From: UBA1731 sp964440985
Lineage (GTDB): Bacteria > Verrucomicrobiota > Kiritimatiellia > RFP12 > UBA1067
Direction: 5' to 3'
Assembly: GCA_964440985.1 (NCBI GenBank)
Contig: CAYTWE010000011.1
Coordinates: forward strand, 1 to 53,732
DNA: 53,732 nt
Positions 16,703 to 24,652 of this stretch are shown in pieces (the stretch's first letter is position 1; every line of letters starts with the position of its first letter). Made by a program: the position numbers and the translations under genes. The notes beneath the pieces were generated by a model that made no database searches, was not told where the DNA came from, and saw nothing but the letters and a program-made list of their open reading frames with translations.

Positions 16703-18487
16703 CTATGCCCTCTGCAGTTCGGCGGCAAGCAGCTTCAGGCGTCCACCTGGACTGCGGTAGTTCATCACGAGAACGCAGTCTGCCGGGAAGTCCTTGTCCG
16801 GAGTGAACTCCATCACATAGCGCAGGGCACCGGGATCGCCGGGGGACGTCTGCACCGTGGCTATGCGTCTGCCGGTGTTTCCCTTGGGCGACAGCGAGAC
16901 GCGCCAGGCGCAGAAGTCGCCGACAGGCTGCGACGTGTGAACGTCAAAGATGAAACGGTGCAGCTTGCCGGGTTCAAGGTTCGCGAAGACGCCGGCAGGC
17001 AGTTCAAGCGTACCCTGTCCGCTCGGCGGCGTGAAGAATCCGTCGGCATTCATCGCCACGTTTCTGCCGTATTCAGTGAACCGCATCGACTGTGGATTCT
17101 CGGCAGTCCACAATGTCGTCGGTTTCGCATGTGACGCCCTGAACTCCGTGGCGATCGACGGCGACGGTCGACCGAACCAGTCAAGCGGCGTCACCGTCAC
17201 GCGATACAAATCTCCGGGCGTGAAGAATCCGGCGCTGAGTCTGTAGCCTGCGCGCCCCGTCCTGTCCTTTGGCGCAATCCAGAAATCGGCGAAGATGTCA
17301 TCCCTCGTGAATGTCTCCCAGTTGCCGTCCGCATTTTTCTTCGCACATTCAAGGCGATGCAAGTATGCGCGCTGCTCTCCTGCGACCTCGGGGAACTCCA
17401 CGGAATATCCGGTGATGGGCGAACCTGCCGGCTTCACTGTAACGGACGCTCCAGGAGCAAACTCCGGATGCCTTTTCTCGCGCAACGCCGCCGCCGCCGG
17501 ACGGAACGGCGCCGACTCGGCGGCGAACGGAAGCGGCACCACCCACGGAGCCGCAACCTCAGAACCGTCGCGGACGTCATGGCGGTAGACGACAAGCCTG
17601 TCGCGAAAGACGTCCATCACAAGTACGCCAAAGTTGGGCTTTGCCTGCGGTGGCGGCGTGGAGCCTGCCACGAACCCGCCCCACGTCTGGAGGCATCCAA
17701 GATTTATGGCAGTGAACTGACCCTGCCAGATGAGGCGTTCGCTCACGACCGAACCGTGGACGTGCCCGGAAATCGAAACCACCTGGGGGAACTTGTTCAG
17801 CACGCGGCGGCAGTTCTCCGACCCCCACTGCCAGCTGTGGTGCGTAGTGCCGGCCGGCGGCACATGGTCGCACACGAACACCGGCTTGCCGGGATTCTCC
17901 TCGCAGAGACGCGCTACGGTCTTTTCGTAGTCTTCCCATGTGAGAAAGCCCTTGACACCGGTGTTCTGCGGAAAGACGGCGAACGGAAGACCCTTCCATA
18001 CGAACGAACAGGTGTGTCCGTTGGGGTCTTCAAGCAGACGGCGCATATCCTCAAACGCGGGCAGGGCGTTGTCGATGTTCCACTTCGATCCCGGCCTGTA
18101 CTCGTATATGTCGTGGTTCGCGTATACGTAAACCTCCTTCGGCCGCGTCGCCTTGTCAGGATAGACTTCATTGACGGTTCTGCGGTAGCAGCGGTAACCG
18201 TCAGGATAGTGATGGTCGGCGAGATCGCCGCAGTTGAGAACCATCTCCGCGCCCTTGGCCTTGAAGAGTTCAAGTGCAGCCCTTACGCGGCGGCAGCTTT
18301 CCATTGTCGTATGCACATGGGTGTCGGTCATGAGACCGATGCGTGCGATCCGCTCCTTGGCGTCGGGGATGCCGAATGCCGTCCATACTCCGGATGCCAC
18401 AGCCGCGCCGACAAACCCGCGCCGTGTGAACATCATGCCCGGTTTCATTTCTTCTGCCGCAGAAGAAACACACTTATCCTTTGCCAT
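16703..18487 (-). CDS. Tat-exported calcineurin-like metallophosphoesterase (tandem copy 1)
   Basis: A 594-aa protein. Residues 20-40 form a twin-arginine signal (FTRRGFVGAAVASGVWTAFG), so it is likely folded with its metals before export to the periplasm. The phosphoesterase domain has TDTHVH (Asp 55, His 57), NCGDLAD at 85-91, YANHD, CDHVPPAG and SGHVHG. The C-terminal half is a beta-rich region as in the downstream paralogue. SD GGAGG lies just before the ATG at 18487. A TGCTATCAT extended -10 and a 5'-terminal stem-loop sit upstream, so this gene is probably the promoter-proximal member of a two-gene operon with a 46-base spacer. The family includes phosphodiesterases and nucleotidases; the substrate is not evident. 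Confidence 0.85.
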   Translation of the reverse strand: MAKDKCVSSAAEEMKPGMMFTRRGFVGAAVASGVWTAFGIPDAKERIARIGLMTDTHVHTTMESCRRVRAALELFKAKGAEMVLNCGDLADHHYPDGYRCYRRTVNEVYPDKATRPKEVYVYANHDIYEYRPGSKWNIDNALPAFEDMRRLLEDPNGHTCSFVWKGLPFAVFPQNTGVKGFLTWEDYEKTVARLCEENPGKPVFVCDHVPPAGTTHHSWQWGSENCRRVLNKFPQVVSISGHVHGSVVSERLIWQGQFTAINLGCLQTWGGFVAGSTPPPQAKPNFGVLVMDVFRDRLVVYRHDVRDGSEVAAPWVVPLPFAAESAPFRPAAAALREKRHPEFAPGASVTVKPAGSPITGYSVEFPEVAGEQRAYLHRLECAKKNADGNWETFTRDDIFADFWIAPKDRTGRAGYRLSAGFFTPGDLYRVTVTPLDWFGRPSPSIATEFRASHAKPTTLWTAENPQSMRFTEYGRNVAMNADGFFTPPSGQGTLELPAGVFANLEPGKLHRFIFDVHTSQPVGDFCAWRVSLSPKGNTGRRIATVQTSPGDPGALRYVMEFTPDKDFPADCVLVMNYRSPGGRLKLLAAELQRA

Positions 18488-18517
18488 CTCCGCCTCCTTC
18501 AGTTCAATTGCGCATCA

Positions 18518-18535
18518 ACGGAGAACCGTCTCCGT
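18518..18535 (-). other. Stem-loop at the predicted 5' end of the phosphoesterase mRNA
   Basis: ACGGAGA-CGGT-TCTCCGT on the minus strand: seven perfect pairs with a 4-base loop. The extended -10 at 18545-18553 predicts a start near 18538, so the hairpin would begin within a few nucleotides of the 5' end. Such hairpins can slow 5'-end-dependent decay. There is no T-run, so it is not an intrinsic terminator. Confidence 0.4.
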
Positions 18536-18544
18536 ATGCGCTGT

Positions 18545-18553
18545 ATGATAGCA
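18545..18553 (-). promoter_or_regulatory. Extended -10 promoter for the phosphoesterase pair
   Basis: TGCTATCAT on the minus strand is a TGn-extended -10, resembling TGCTATAAT upstream of the DUF6067-like gene at 51816-51824. The gap 18488-18573 otherwise holds only the hairpin and the SD. Confidence 0.45.
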
Positions 18554-18573
18554 TAAAACGACGGTTCCATCTG

Positions 18574-19509
18574 TCAGAGATAGAACTCAAGCGACGTCTT
18601 CTTGTACTCTTTCGTGGATATCAGCATCACCGACGCTGATGCCTGACTGCCCGAATCCGCCACTTTCCTCTTCAGCGCATCGAACTGCGCCTGCGCCTCA
18701 TCCGTCGACGAACAGTGCACCATCGCAAAGAGATTGTACGGGAACGCTTCACACATCGGGCGCTCATAGCAGTGCGACACCTCGTTCATTCCGGCAAGGG
18801 CGCGTCCTGCCTCAAGCGTTCCGCGCTCTATCCTGAAGCAGCACATCCCGTTTGCCGTATATCCGCTCCTGCGGTGATTGAGCAGCAGTCCGATCCGCTT
18901 GAGCCTCCCCTGCCGCCTCCACATCTCAAGCGTTGCGAGCAGATTCCACTCCGCGATTCCAGTCTTTTCGGCAATGGCGGCGAAATAGTCCGGACGCAAC
19001 TCAGTGTCGCCCTGCATTGCGCGTATTATGGACTTTCCGCGTTCGTCCGGCGGCGGAAGGTCATCTTCGGTGCGCTCCTCCGCCGCACGCGTCTCGCCAC
19101 CGAACACGACGTCAATCTTGTAGCGGCGCGTAGCGGGCAGGGAACGGAACGGGAACGGTATCTCGCTTATTGAAGAGTCGAACCTGTCTGCCGCCGCACT
19201 CCAAGTCCACCAAAGGTTCGGACAGCCAGGCGCCTCACGGAGATAGCAATGCGACACTTCGCGGCGGCCGACAAGGAACTCTGCCGCACTGTCTGGATCC
19301 ATGATGTCTGCGCAGCACAGGGATGAGCGAAATCCAAGCCGACGGGCGTCAAACACTGCGCCAAAGCGACGCGCAATCCCGGTGCGCATGGCATCGGCCG
19401 CACAGCCGATCAGATCGGCTTCGCTGCATCCTATATCACGCGCAAGCTCTTCAAACGGACGCCTTGCAAGCGGCAGGCCGCCTTGAAGCGCCGCGAGCAT
19501 CCGGCTCAC
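18574..19509 (-). CDS. Fused AhbA/AhbB-type siroheme decarboxylase-like protein (double AsnC/Lrp fold)
   Basis: A 311-aa protein of two tandem Lrp/AsnC-like halves, each a helix-turn-helix plus a ferredoxin-like domain. The first half has ARRFGAVFDARRLGF and SHCYLREA; the second has GRLKRIGLLLNHRRSGY, SHCYERP and the closing KEYKKTSLEFYL. These SHCY and KKTS motifs are typical of AhbA/AhbB and NirD/L/G/H. Those proteins remove two acetate carboxyls from siroheme to give didecarboxysiroheme, for haem made by the Ahb route or for haem d1. The start is probably GTG at 19509 (GTGA overlap with the lptE stop); ATG at 19500 is the alternative. No other Ahb or nir gene is near, so the role is inferred and regulation of transcription remains possible. 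Confidence 0.72.
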   Translation of the reverse strand: MSRMLAALQGGLPLARRPFEELARDIGCSEADLIGCAADAMRTGIARRFGAVFDARRLGFRSSLCCADIMDPDSAAEFLVGRREVSHCYLREAPGCPNLWWTWSAAADRFDSSISEIPFPFRSLPATRRYKIDVVFGGETRAAEERTEDDLPPPDERGKSIIRAMQGDTELRPDYFAAIAEKTGIAEWNLLATLEMWRRQGRLKRIGLLLNHRRSGYTANGMCCFRIERGTLEAGRALAGMNEVSHCYERPMCEAFPYNLFAMVHCSSTDEAQAQFDALKRKVADSGSQASASVMLISTKEYKKTSLEFYL

Positions 19510-20048
19510 TTCTGCACACCCTCGACGCGCCCATCGCCGCCGAAGGGAATGGCCGTGGCTTCGTTCACAATCTGCCGTGCGATGTCCTGCGCAATGCGGG
19601 CGGCGGCGTTCTTCTGCCCCGTAAGCAGATCATTGTGAGTAAGGAATGTAGTCTCACCGACAATGCCCTTCTTTTCGAGAAGCACCTTGCCATTCCTCTT
19701 GTCCACAAAGGAGACGTCGGCGACGATGACATACCGGTATTCCGTGGCTCTCATGCCCCTGCCGCGATCGTAGGATACGCCGCTGCGATCCATCATGCGG
19801 AGTGCGCCCTGAACCTCCACCGCCGCATCCGCCGGACGCGCAACACGGAACGTCCCTTCGCGCTGGAACTCGCGGAGCGTGTACTGTGTGACGATCGGTC
19901 CCAGCTCGGAGACTTCAGTGAGGTTCTCGAAGACGGGAACAGAAACCGTGCGGAACTCCTCCGGCACGGACGTCCCCCAAGTGTATCCGGCGCAGCCGGA
20001 CAGCAGCGCAACGCCACCCAACACAAAAGTTACGAATGCTTTCTTCAT
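19506..20048 (-). CDS. lptE: LptE-like LPS-assembly lipoprotein
   Basis: A 180-aa lipoprotein. The signal ends LLSGCAGY, a lipobox with the acylated Cys at residue 19. The mature part begins GYTWGTSVPEEFRTVSVPVFENLTEVSELGP-like sequence (about 22 onward), which matches the LptE/RlpB family pattern, where a short conserved strand and a helix (GPIVTQYTLREFQREG) follow. LptE plugs the LptD barrel in the outer membrane. Here it is in an operon with a BamD-like gene rather than with lptD, which is 13 kb away. It overlaps bamD by four bases (ATGA) and the AhbA/B gene by four bases (GTGA). Confidence 0.85.
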   Translation of the reverse strand: MKKAFVTFVLGGVALLSGCAGYTWGTSVPEEFRTVSVPVFENLTEVSELGPIVTQYTLREFQREGTFRVARPADAAVEVQGALRMMDRSGVSYDRGRGMRATEYRYVIVADVSFVDKRNGKVLLEKKGIVGETTFLTHNDLLTGQKNAAARIAQDIARQIVNEATAIPFGGDGRVEGVQK

Positions 20049-21118
20049 TTGCTGAGACCACTTTGCTCCGGGACCGCCTCAAGCGACTGGATGCGCGAAC
20101 GCGCCTCGTCCGCATGGGAAGAATCCGGATGTTCCGAAAGAAATTTCCTGTATGAGGCGATTGCGGCGTGACGGGTACGCTGCCTTGTGTCGTAGAACCT
20201 TGCACGCCTCCAGGCGTCCTCGGCGATGTATTCGCGAAGCTCCTTCAGCCAACCGCGCATCTCCTCCACATTCGGATGGCTGGGATCCTTTTTGAGCGCA
20301 AGCCGCAGATAGCCTTCCGTATCCTTGCAGCGCGGCAGGTTGTAGGCAAGGCGGCGCACAAGCCACATCCGCGCCTTTGCCTCAAGGTAGAGGGCGCGTC
20401 TCGCCTCGTCCGTGCCGGGGTAGCGATTGCGAAGCGTGGCATACACCTTGACCGCCTCCTCGTAGTCTATGTCATCCTCACGAAGAGCCGCTATCTTGAG
20501 CATCGCCTCCGGCACATAGTCCGCACCAGGTGCGCGACGCACAACCTGCTCATAGCCTTGGCGAAGCTGCCTGTTGCCCGTAAAGCTCATGCCGAGGAAC
20601 GTACCCCTCGTATCATGCATCAGGTTCACCAGCTTGTACTGTTCGGCGACGATGTTTGCGTACGGACAGTTCCGCGGATAGAAGTCAAGCAGATACGAGT
20701 ACTCCTCATACGCATCGGCATACTCCTGCATCTTTGACTCCATGAGATACGCCAGCATGAACTGCGCCTTGGAGGCCTCCGGAGAGGCCGGCCATTCGCG
20801 CACAAGCGCATCATACGACTTCACCGCACCCTTCACGTCTCCTTCGTCCGCCTGTCTCTTCGCCCATTCAAGCTGAAGCGCGGCGGATTCGCGAGCAGGT
20901 CTGCCGATGCCGAACCAGCGCCACAACCAGCCCTTCTCCTTCTTTTCAGGCGCCGGCAAGGTGTCAAGACCGTCGAAGCCGGGATACTGATCTGTCGCCC
21001 ACGGCGATGCGCCGCCTTCGCCGGATCCGACAACGCGCTGCGACGGAGCGGCCTGCGCACCGACGGCGGCGGCCAGGATTGCGGAAACTACCAGAACTTT
21101 TAACGATTGAACGAACAT
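20045..21118 (-). CDS. BamD-like TPR outer-membrane-assembly protein without lipobox
   Basis: A 357-aa exported TPR protein. A Sec signal (MFVQSLKVLVVSAILAAAVGAQA) ends in a signal peptidase I site. There is no lipobox cysteine, unlike canonical BamD lipoproteins. After a Pro/Gly-rich stretch come about five TPR-like helical pairs (SYDALVREWPASPEASKAQFMLAYL, cut here into its visible repeats) and a closing repeat YRKFLSEHPDSSHADEARSRI, which is classic BamD/YfiO phrasing. It probably helps fold outer-membrane beta-barrels or acts as a general TPR adaptor. The start at 21118 is preferred because the upstream ATG at 21136 lies inside the -10 box. It is followed by lptE with an ATGA overlap. Confidence 0.75.
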   Translation of the reverse strand: MFVQSLKVLVVSAILAAAVGAQAAPSQRVVGSGEGGASPWATDQYPGFDGLDTLPAPEKKEKGWLWRWFGIGRPARESAALQLEWAKRQADEGDVKGAVKSYDALVREWPASPEASKAQFMLAYLMESKMQEYADAYEEYSYLLDFYPRNCPYANIVAEQYKLVNLMHDTRGTFLGMSFTGNRQLRQGYEQVVRRAPGADYVPEAMLKIAALREDDIDYEEAVKVYATLRNRYPGTDEARRALYLEAKARMWLVRRLAYNLPRCKDTEGYLRLALKKDPSHPNVEEMRGWLKELREYIAEDAWRRARFYDTRQRTRHAAIASYRKFLSEHPDSSHADEARSRIQSLEAVPEQSGLSK

Positions 21119-21134
21119 TGCTTGAAGGTTCGGC

Positions 21135-21140
21135 ATTATA
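21135..21140 (-). promoter_or_regulatory. -10 box of the BamD-like/lptE/ahbAB operon
   Basis: TATAAT on the minus strand, 16 bases before the ATG at 21118, so any leader is only about 9 nt and has no SD. It lies in the 29-base gap after the zinc-ribbon/EIIA gene. Confidence 0.5.
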
Positions 21141-21147
21141 CCACAAT

Positions 21148-21990
21148 TCAACGGATGGTATTGCGTGTGGCGTTGACGAGCGTCCGCCACAGCTCAGCGG
21201 GTGTGGATGCGGAAAGCAACCCGGCCCTGCTCGTCTTGCGGCGGAACACCGACATGAGATCGGACATAAGCTTAAGGAAGAACGCCGAACCTGCGCTTGG
21301 TATGGCGGAGAGGATCACGAAGTTCACCTTCTCGCCGGAATCATCCCACACAACCCCGTCAGGCAGCACACCCAACGCAAACGTGAGTGCGCCGCCCTCC
21401 ACCCCGCGCACGTGCGGCACGGCCGTACCGTCGTTCATGCGGGTCGAAAGCAGCGCCTCGCGTTCCATGGCGAGACGGGCAAGCCCATCACCGTCGGAGA
21501 CGTATCCGGCCTTGGCCATGGCTGTCGCAAGCAGCTCAATCACCTCCTGGGGGCTGCCCGCCTTGATGGCCGGAATCATCAGCGCCTCGGACGAAAAGCG
21601 GGCAAGCCCTTTGACCTTCGATATCTCATCGTCGTTTTCGACTGTCTCGCGGCGGGCGGAGGACACCGCATCGCGGTTCTCGTAGAGAAGCCGTCCGCAG
21701 GTGGCGCAGGTTACCGGATGCTCGGCAAGGCGAAGCATACGGACTGCCGCCACCGGCACCTGCATTCCGCATCCGGAGCAGCACCCGTTGTGCAGAGCCG
21801 CCATGAACAGGGGCTTTGCGGCGCTCAACCGACGGTACAGATCGCGGATGCGGGGCTGGAGGGAGCCGGCGAGGTTTTCCATCTCCTGCGCCAGCCGTTC
21901 TGCGTGAGCCGCATCTTCACGTGCCACGCACTCTGCGCGCGCAAGGGATATCTCCTGGATTTTCCTGAGCGTTTCGAGCTGTTCCTTCAT
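21148..21990 (-). CDS. Zinc-ribbon (zf-RING_7/CdsZ-like) protein fused to a PTS EIIA type-2 domain
   Basis: A 280-aa two-part protein. Residues 1-60 are a short coiled coil. Residues 70-103 are a C4 zinc ribbon: C71-x2-C74 and C95-x2-C98, followed by the phrase CGRLLYENRD. Residues about 125-280 are a PTS EIIA type-2 (mannitol/fructose, PtsN-like) domain with the phospho-acceptor motif GTAVPHVRG, His 193. EIIA domains accept phosphate from HPr, but no PTS permease or HPr gene is near, so a regulatory role is likely. It lies 37 bases downstream of an antiporter that carries its own EIIA domain, has a strong SD (AAAGGAGGG) and is clearly co-transcribed. The fusion of a C4 zinc ribbon with EIIA is unusual to me. 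Confidence 0.8.
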   Translation of the reverse strand: MKEQLETLRKIQEISLARAECVAREDAAHAERLAQEMENLAGSLQPRIRDLYRRLSAAKPLFMAALHNGCCSGCGMQVPVAAVRMLRLAEHPVTCATCGRLLYENRDAVSSARRETVENDDEISKVKGLARFSSEALMIPAIKAGSPQEVIELLATAMAKAGYVSDGDGLARLAMEREALLSTRMNDGTAVPHVRGVEGGALTFALGVLPDGVVWDDSGEKVNFVILSAIPSAGSAFFLKLMSDLMSVFRRKTSRAGLLSASTPAELWRTLVNATRNTIR

Positions 21991-22027
21991 GATTCCCTCC
22001 TTTTGCTGCGGACATCTGCCTGATCGG

Positions 22028-24364
22028 TTACTTGGCGTCGCGGAAGAATTTGCGCATCGCGTCCTCCGTCTTGCACTCAAGCAACTTCTCATATCCGCTT
22101 CCAGCCCGCAGTGCACGACTGATGAACGCCATGAGCCGGAGATACGGGGCCTGAGCGGATTCAGGGGCGACAGTGAGCACGATCACCTGTATGGCGGAGT
22201 GGTCAATCGTCTCGTAATCCGGTATTGAACCAGTCTCGCTCGATGAGTTGTCGACTATCGCAACTGCGCCGACGATGCCGGACACGGCGTCCGTGCGTCC
22301 GTGCGGCACTGCGATTCCGTGGTCGAGACCCGTGGGCATCGAAGCCTCACGGGAGAACACCGCCGCCTTCACGGCTTCCACGTCGTTTATGCGCTGCGGC
22401 GCAGATGCGGCCATCGCCGCCACCATCTTTTCGATGGCCTCGCGCTTTGAGGACGCTTTGAGAGACGGAATCATCGCAAAGCCCTGCACATACCGGCCAA
22501 CGCCGGTGCCGCGAACGGAGACAAGCTCGGTCTCGTTCTTCAGGAGCGTCTCAAGATCGTCGCGGCGGATCGGCTTGGCGATGGCCTGCGCGATGTCGCG
22601 TATCTCGCCCACGACCTCCATCCACGCCGTCATCACGGTCGTCTCCTCCTCCGGAGTGCATTCGAAGCGGATTATGTCGCCCTCGCGGCGCATCGATATC
22701 TCAATCTCGTCCATCTGAATCGCCCAGATGTCCTCGGCGGAGTTGAGCAGATACGTGTAGAAGCCCTCCTTCTGAAACACCTTCACGAGATGATCGCGCA
22801 TGAGCTGCGCAATCGGCTCGGACGACAGCTGGAAGGAGAACGAACGGGAGCCGTGCGTATTGCTCTTGCGTTGACCGCGAACGCCGTCGCCCTTGACGTT
22901 GAACAGACCCATCAGGCAAGGCGGCGCAATGATCGTCGTGACAAGCGTCATCAGAATGCCGATGCCGAACGCCTCCTGCGTGAGATAGCCGTTCGAGAGG
23001 CCGATGCCGGCGATGATGAGAGCCACTTCACCGCGAGGAATCATGCCGGCGCCGATGCGGAGGGCGCCCTTCATGTTGAATCCGCAGACGAGCGAAGGGA
23101 TCGCGCATCCGATCACCTTGGCCAACACTGCGAGCACGGTGTAGATTCCGCCGAACACAAGCACCGGCTTGGAGCAGAGGGCGCTCATGTCGACCATCAT
23201 GCCCATAACGCAGAAGAAGACAGGCACGAGGAAGGTGTAAACGCTTTGAAGGTTCTCCTCGATCATGTGCTTGAGATCCGTGCGGCTGAGCGCAAGACCC
23301 ATCACATACGCGCCGATGATGAGAGTAAGGCCAAGCGCCTCGAAGAGACCTGCGATCACGAGCGAAAGTCCAAACGCAAGCGTGGCGATGGCGATCGGCG
23401 ACCGGAAGAGCTTAAGCAGCCAGGAGATGCGGCGGGCAAGGACAAGACCGAGCACGGTGCCGCCGAGCCACACGCCTATCGCCTTCAGGGCCGTAAGGCC
23501 GATGCTGCCCCACGGTACGCCCGTCTTCGCCGCACCAGCTGCGGCAGAGACCGTCTGCGCGCCGATGATGCCCATGCCGATGGCAAGCACGATGATTCCG
23601 AGCACGTCGTCGATCACGGCGCCGGCCATGATCGTCACACCCTCCTCTGAATCCATCTTGCGGCGTTCGGAGAGGATTCGGGCGGTGATTCCGACGGATG
23701 TCGCCGTGGACATTATGCCCATGAACAGCGCGGTCGGATCAAGTATCGCCTTCATGATCTCACCGTTCTGGACGAACGTGTGAAGCTTCGCAAGGCAGCC
23801 TATTCCGCCGAGAAGGTCAGGGAACATGCTCACCGCGTAGACTGCGCACAGATTGCCGAAGAAGAACGAGAAGATCACACCGCCGATGCCGACGAGCGAA
23901 CCCGCGAACGCAAAGCGCAGAAACATCTTGAGGTCTGTCTCGATGCCGGATAGGAACAGCAGCACCACAGAGGCTATCGTGCATATTCCATACAGCTCCG
24001 GCGAAACGGCGAACTGCGTCTCTCCCGTCACCCTTGCCAACTCCGCGAGATATCCGCCCCTGAACAATCCGTACTTGAAAAGACCTTCGCCAAAACCGAT
24101 GCCGCCCAAAGCCCACGGCCCGATGAGAATGCCTGCGCCCAGTTCGCCAAGGACGCTCGGCAGCTTGACAAGCGAGGCGAGCATACCGCCCAGCTTTGCA
24201 GCGAAGAGAATCAATCCGACCTGAAGCGCGAGAAGCGTCATCTTCTCCGTCAGAGGAAGTTCCTCCGCATGAAAACCCGCCGCAACAGCCGGAGCCGCTT
24301 CAGCAAAAACACCCGCCGCAGCCGTCACAACAGCTGCGGCCACCAAAAACTTTTTGTTTTTCAT
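22028..24364 (-). CDS. CPA2-type cation:proton antiporter with C-terminal PTS EIIA domain
   Basis: A 778-aa inner-membrane protein. A cleavable-looking signal (residues 1 to about 28) precedes about 12 transmembrane helices of the Na+/H+ exchanger fold. Landmarks are LPSVLGELGAGILIGP, AVIDDVLGIIVLAIG (the two membrane aspartates of electrogenic CPA antiporters) and GMIPRGEVALIIAGIGL. After about residue 480 comes a soluble module, then a C-terminal EIIA type-2 domain with GLDHGIAVPHGRTD, phospho-acceptor His near 688. The protein probably exchanges Na+ or K+ for protons under the control of PTS-type phosphorylation; control is inference. It is the first gene of a pair with the zinc-ribbon/EIIA gene. 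A TATAAT box lies 9 bases before the ATG. Confidence 0.88.
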   Translation of the reverse strand: MKNKKFLVAAAVVTAAAGVFAEAAPAVAAGFHAEELPLTEKMTLLALQVGLILFAAKLGGMLASLVKLPSVLGELGAGILIGPWALGGIGFGEGLFKYGLFRGGYLAELARVTGETQFAVSPELYGICTIASVVLLFLSGIETDLKMFLRFAFAGSLVGIGGVIFSFFFGNLCAVYAVSMFPDLLGGIGCLAKLHTFVQNGEIMKAILDPTALFMGIMSTATSVGITARILSERRKMDSEEGVTIMAGAVIDDVLGIIVLAIGMGIIGAQTVSAAAGAAKTGVPWGSIGLTALKAIGVWLGGTVLGLVLARRISWLLKLFRSPIAIATLAFGLSLVIAGLFEALGLTLIIGAYVMGLALSRTDLKHMIEENLQSVYTFLVPVFFCVMGMMVDMSALCSKPVLVFGGIYTVLAVLAKVIGCAIPSLVCGFNMKGALRIGAGMIPRGEVALIIAGIGLSNGYLTQEAFGIGILMTLVTTIIAPPCLMGLFNVKGDGVRGQRKSNTHGSRSFSFQLSSEPIAQLMRDHLVKVFQKEGFYTYLLNSAEDIWAIQMDEIEISMRREGDIIRFECTPEEETTVMTAWMEVVGEIRDIAQAIAKPIRRDDLETLLKNETELVSVRGTGVGRYVQGFAMIPSLKASSKREAIEKMVAAMAASAPQRINDVEAVKAAVFSREASMPTGLDHGIAVPHGRTDAVSGIVGAVAIVDNSSSETGSIPDYETIDHSAIQVIVLTVAPESAQAPYLRLMAFISRALRAGSGYEKLLECKTEDAMRKFFRDAK

Positions 24365-24365
24365 A

Positions 24366-24393
24366 ATGGCGGTATTATATCAGAAATCGCCAT
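24366..24393 (-). promoter_or_regulatory. Promoter of the antiporter with flanking inverted repeat
   Basis: TATAAT (24374-24379, minus strand) ends 9 bases before the antiporter ATG. It is flanked by ATGGCG/CGCCAT arms (24366-24371 and 24388-24393) separated by 16 bases. This could be an operator over the -10 region or chance. It predicts a near-leaderless mRNA with at most two untranslated bases. Confidence 0.4.
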
Positions 24394-24439
24394 GCGAAAT
24401 CCATCGTCCGAAACACATCTGACGCAAAAAGCACTGCAC

Positions 24440-24652
24440 CTATTTGCGCACCGCCGGAACGCCCATCACCCGACCGGACGTAAACGATTTCGTGACTGCA
24501 GCGCCCGCCGCGACATACACTGGAGCCTCAAGTCCGAGTTCACAGTGAGGAACCACCGATGACTGCACCCCGAAGAACGAACCGTCTCCAACGACAACCC
24601 CGCCGGTAAGTCTGCATCCCGGCGATATGGAGACAAAATCACCGATTCTGTC
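24440..24652 (-). pseudogene. 3' remnant of a hexapeptide-repeat (NeuD-like) acetyltransferase
   Basis: The last about 70 codons of a left-handed beta-helix acyltransferase. IGDFVSISPGCRLTGG, VVVGDGSFFGVQSSVVP and VYVAAGAAVTKSF, then MGVPAVRK, follow the sialic acid O-acetyltransferase (NeuD/PglD) C-terminal pattern. The homology begins abruptly at the 3' end of the BNR gene, whose stop codon overlaps it in another frame. The frame stays open upstream through BNR sequence, but that part has no acetyltransferase character and is a shadow. No start codon with an SD and no N-terminal nucleotide-sugar or acetyl-CoA part is present, so it should be non-functional. It suggests that the BNR gene arrived by an event that removed the rest of this gene. 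Confidence 0.72.

Noticed and set aside
21119..21136. Upstream ATG (21136) as the start of the BamD-like gene
   Set aside because: It overlaps the -10 box; the signal peptide starts properly at 21118.
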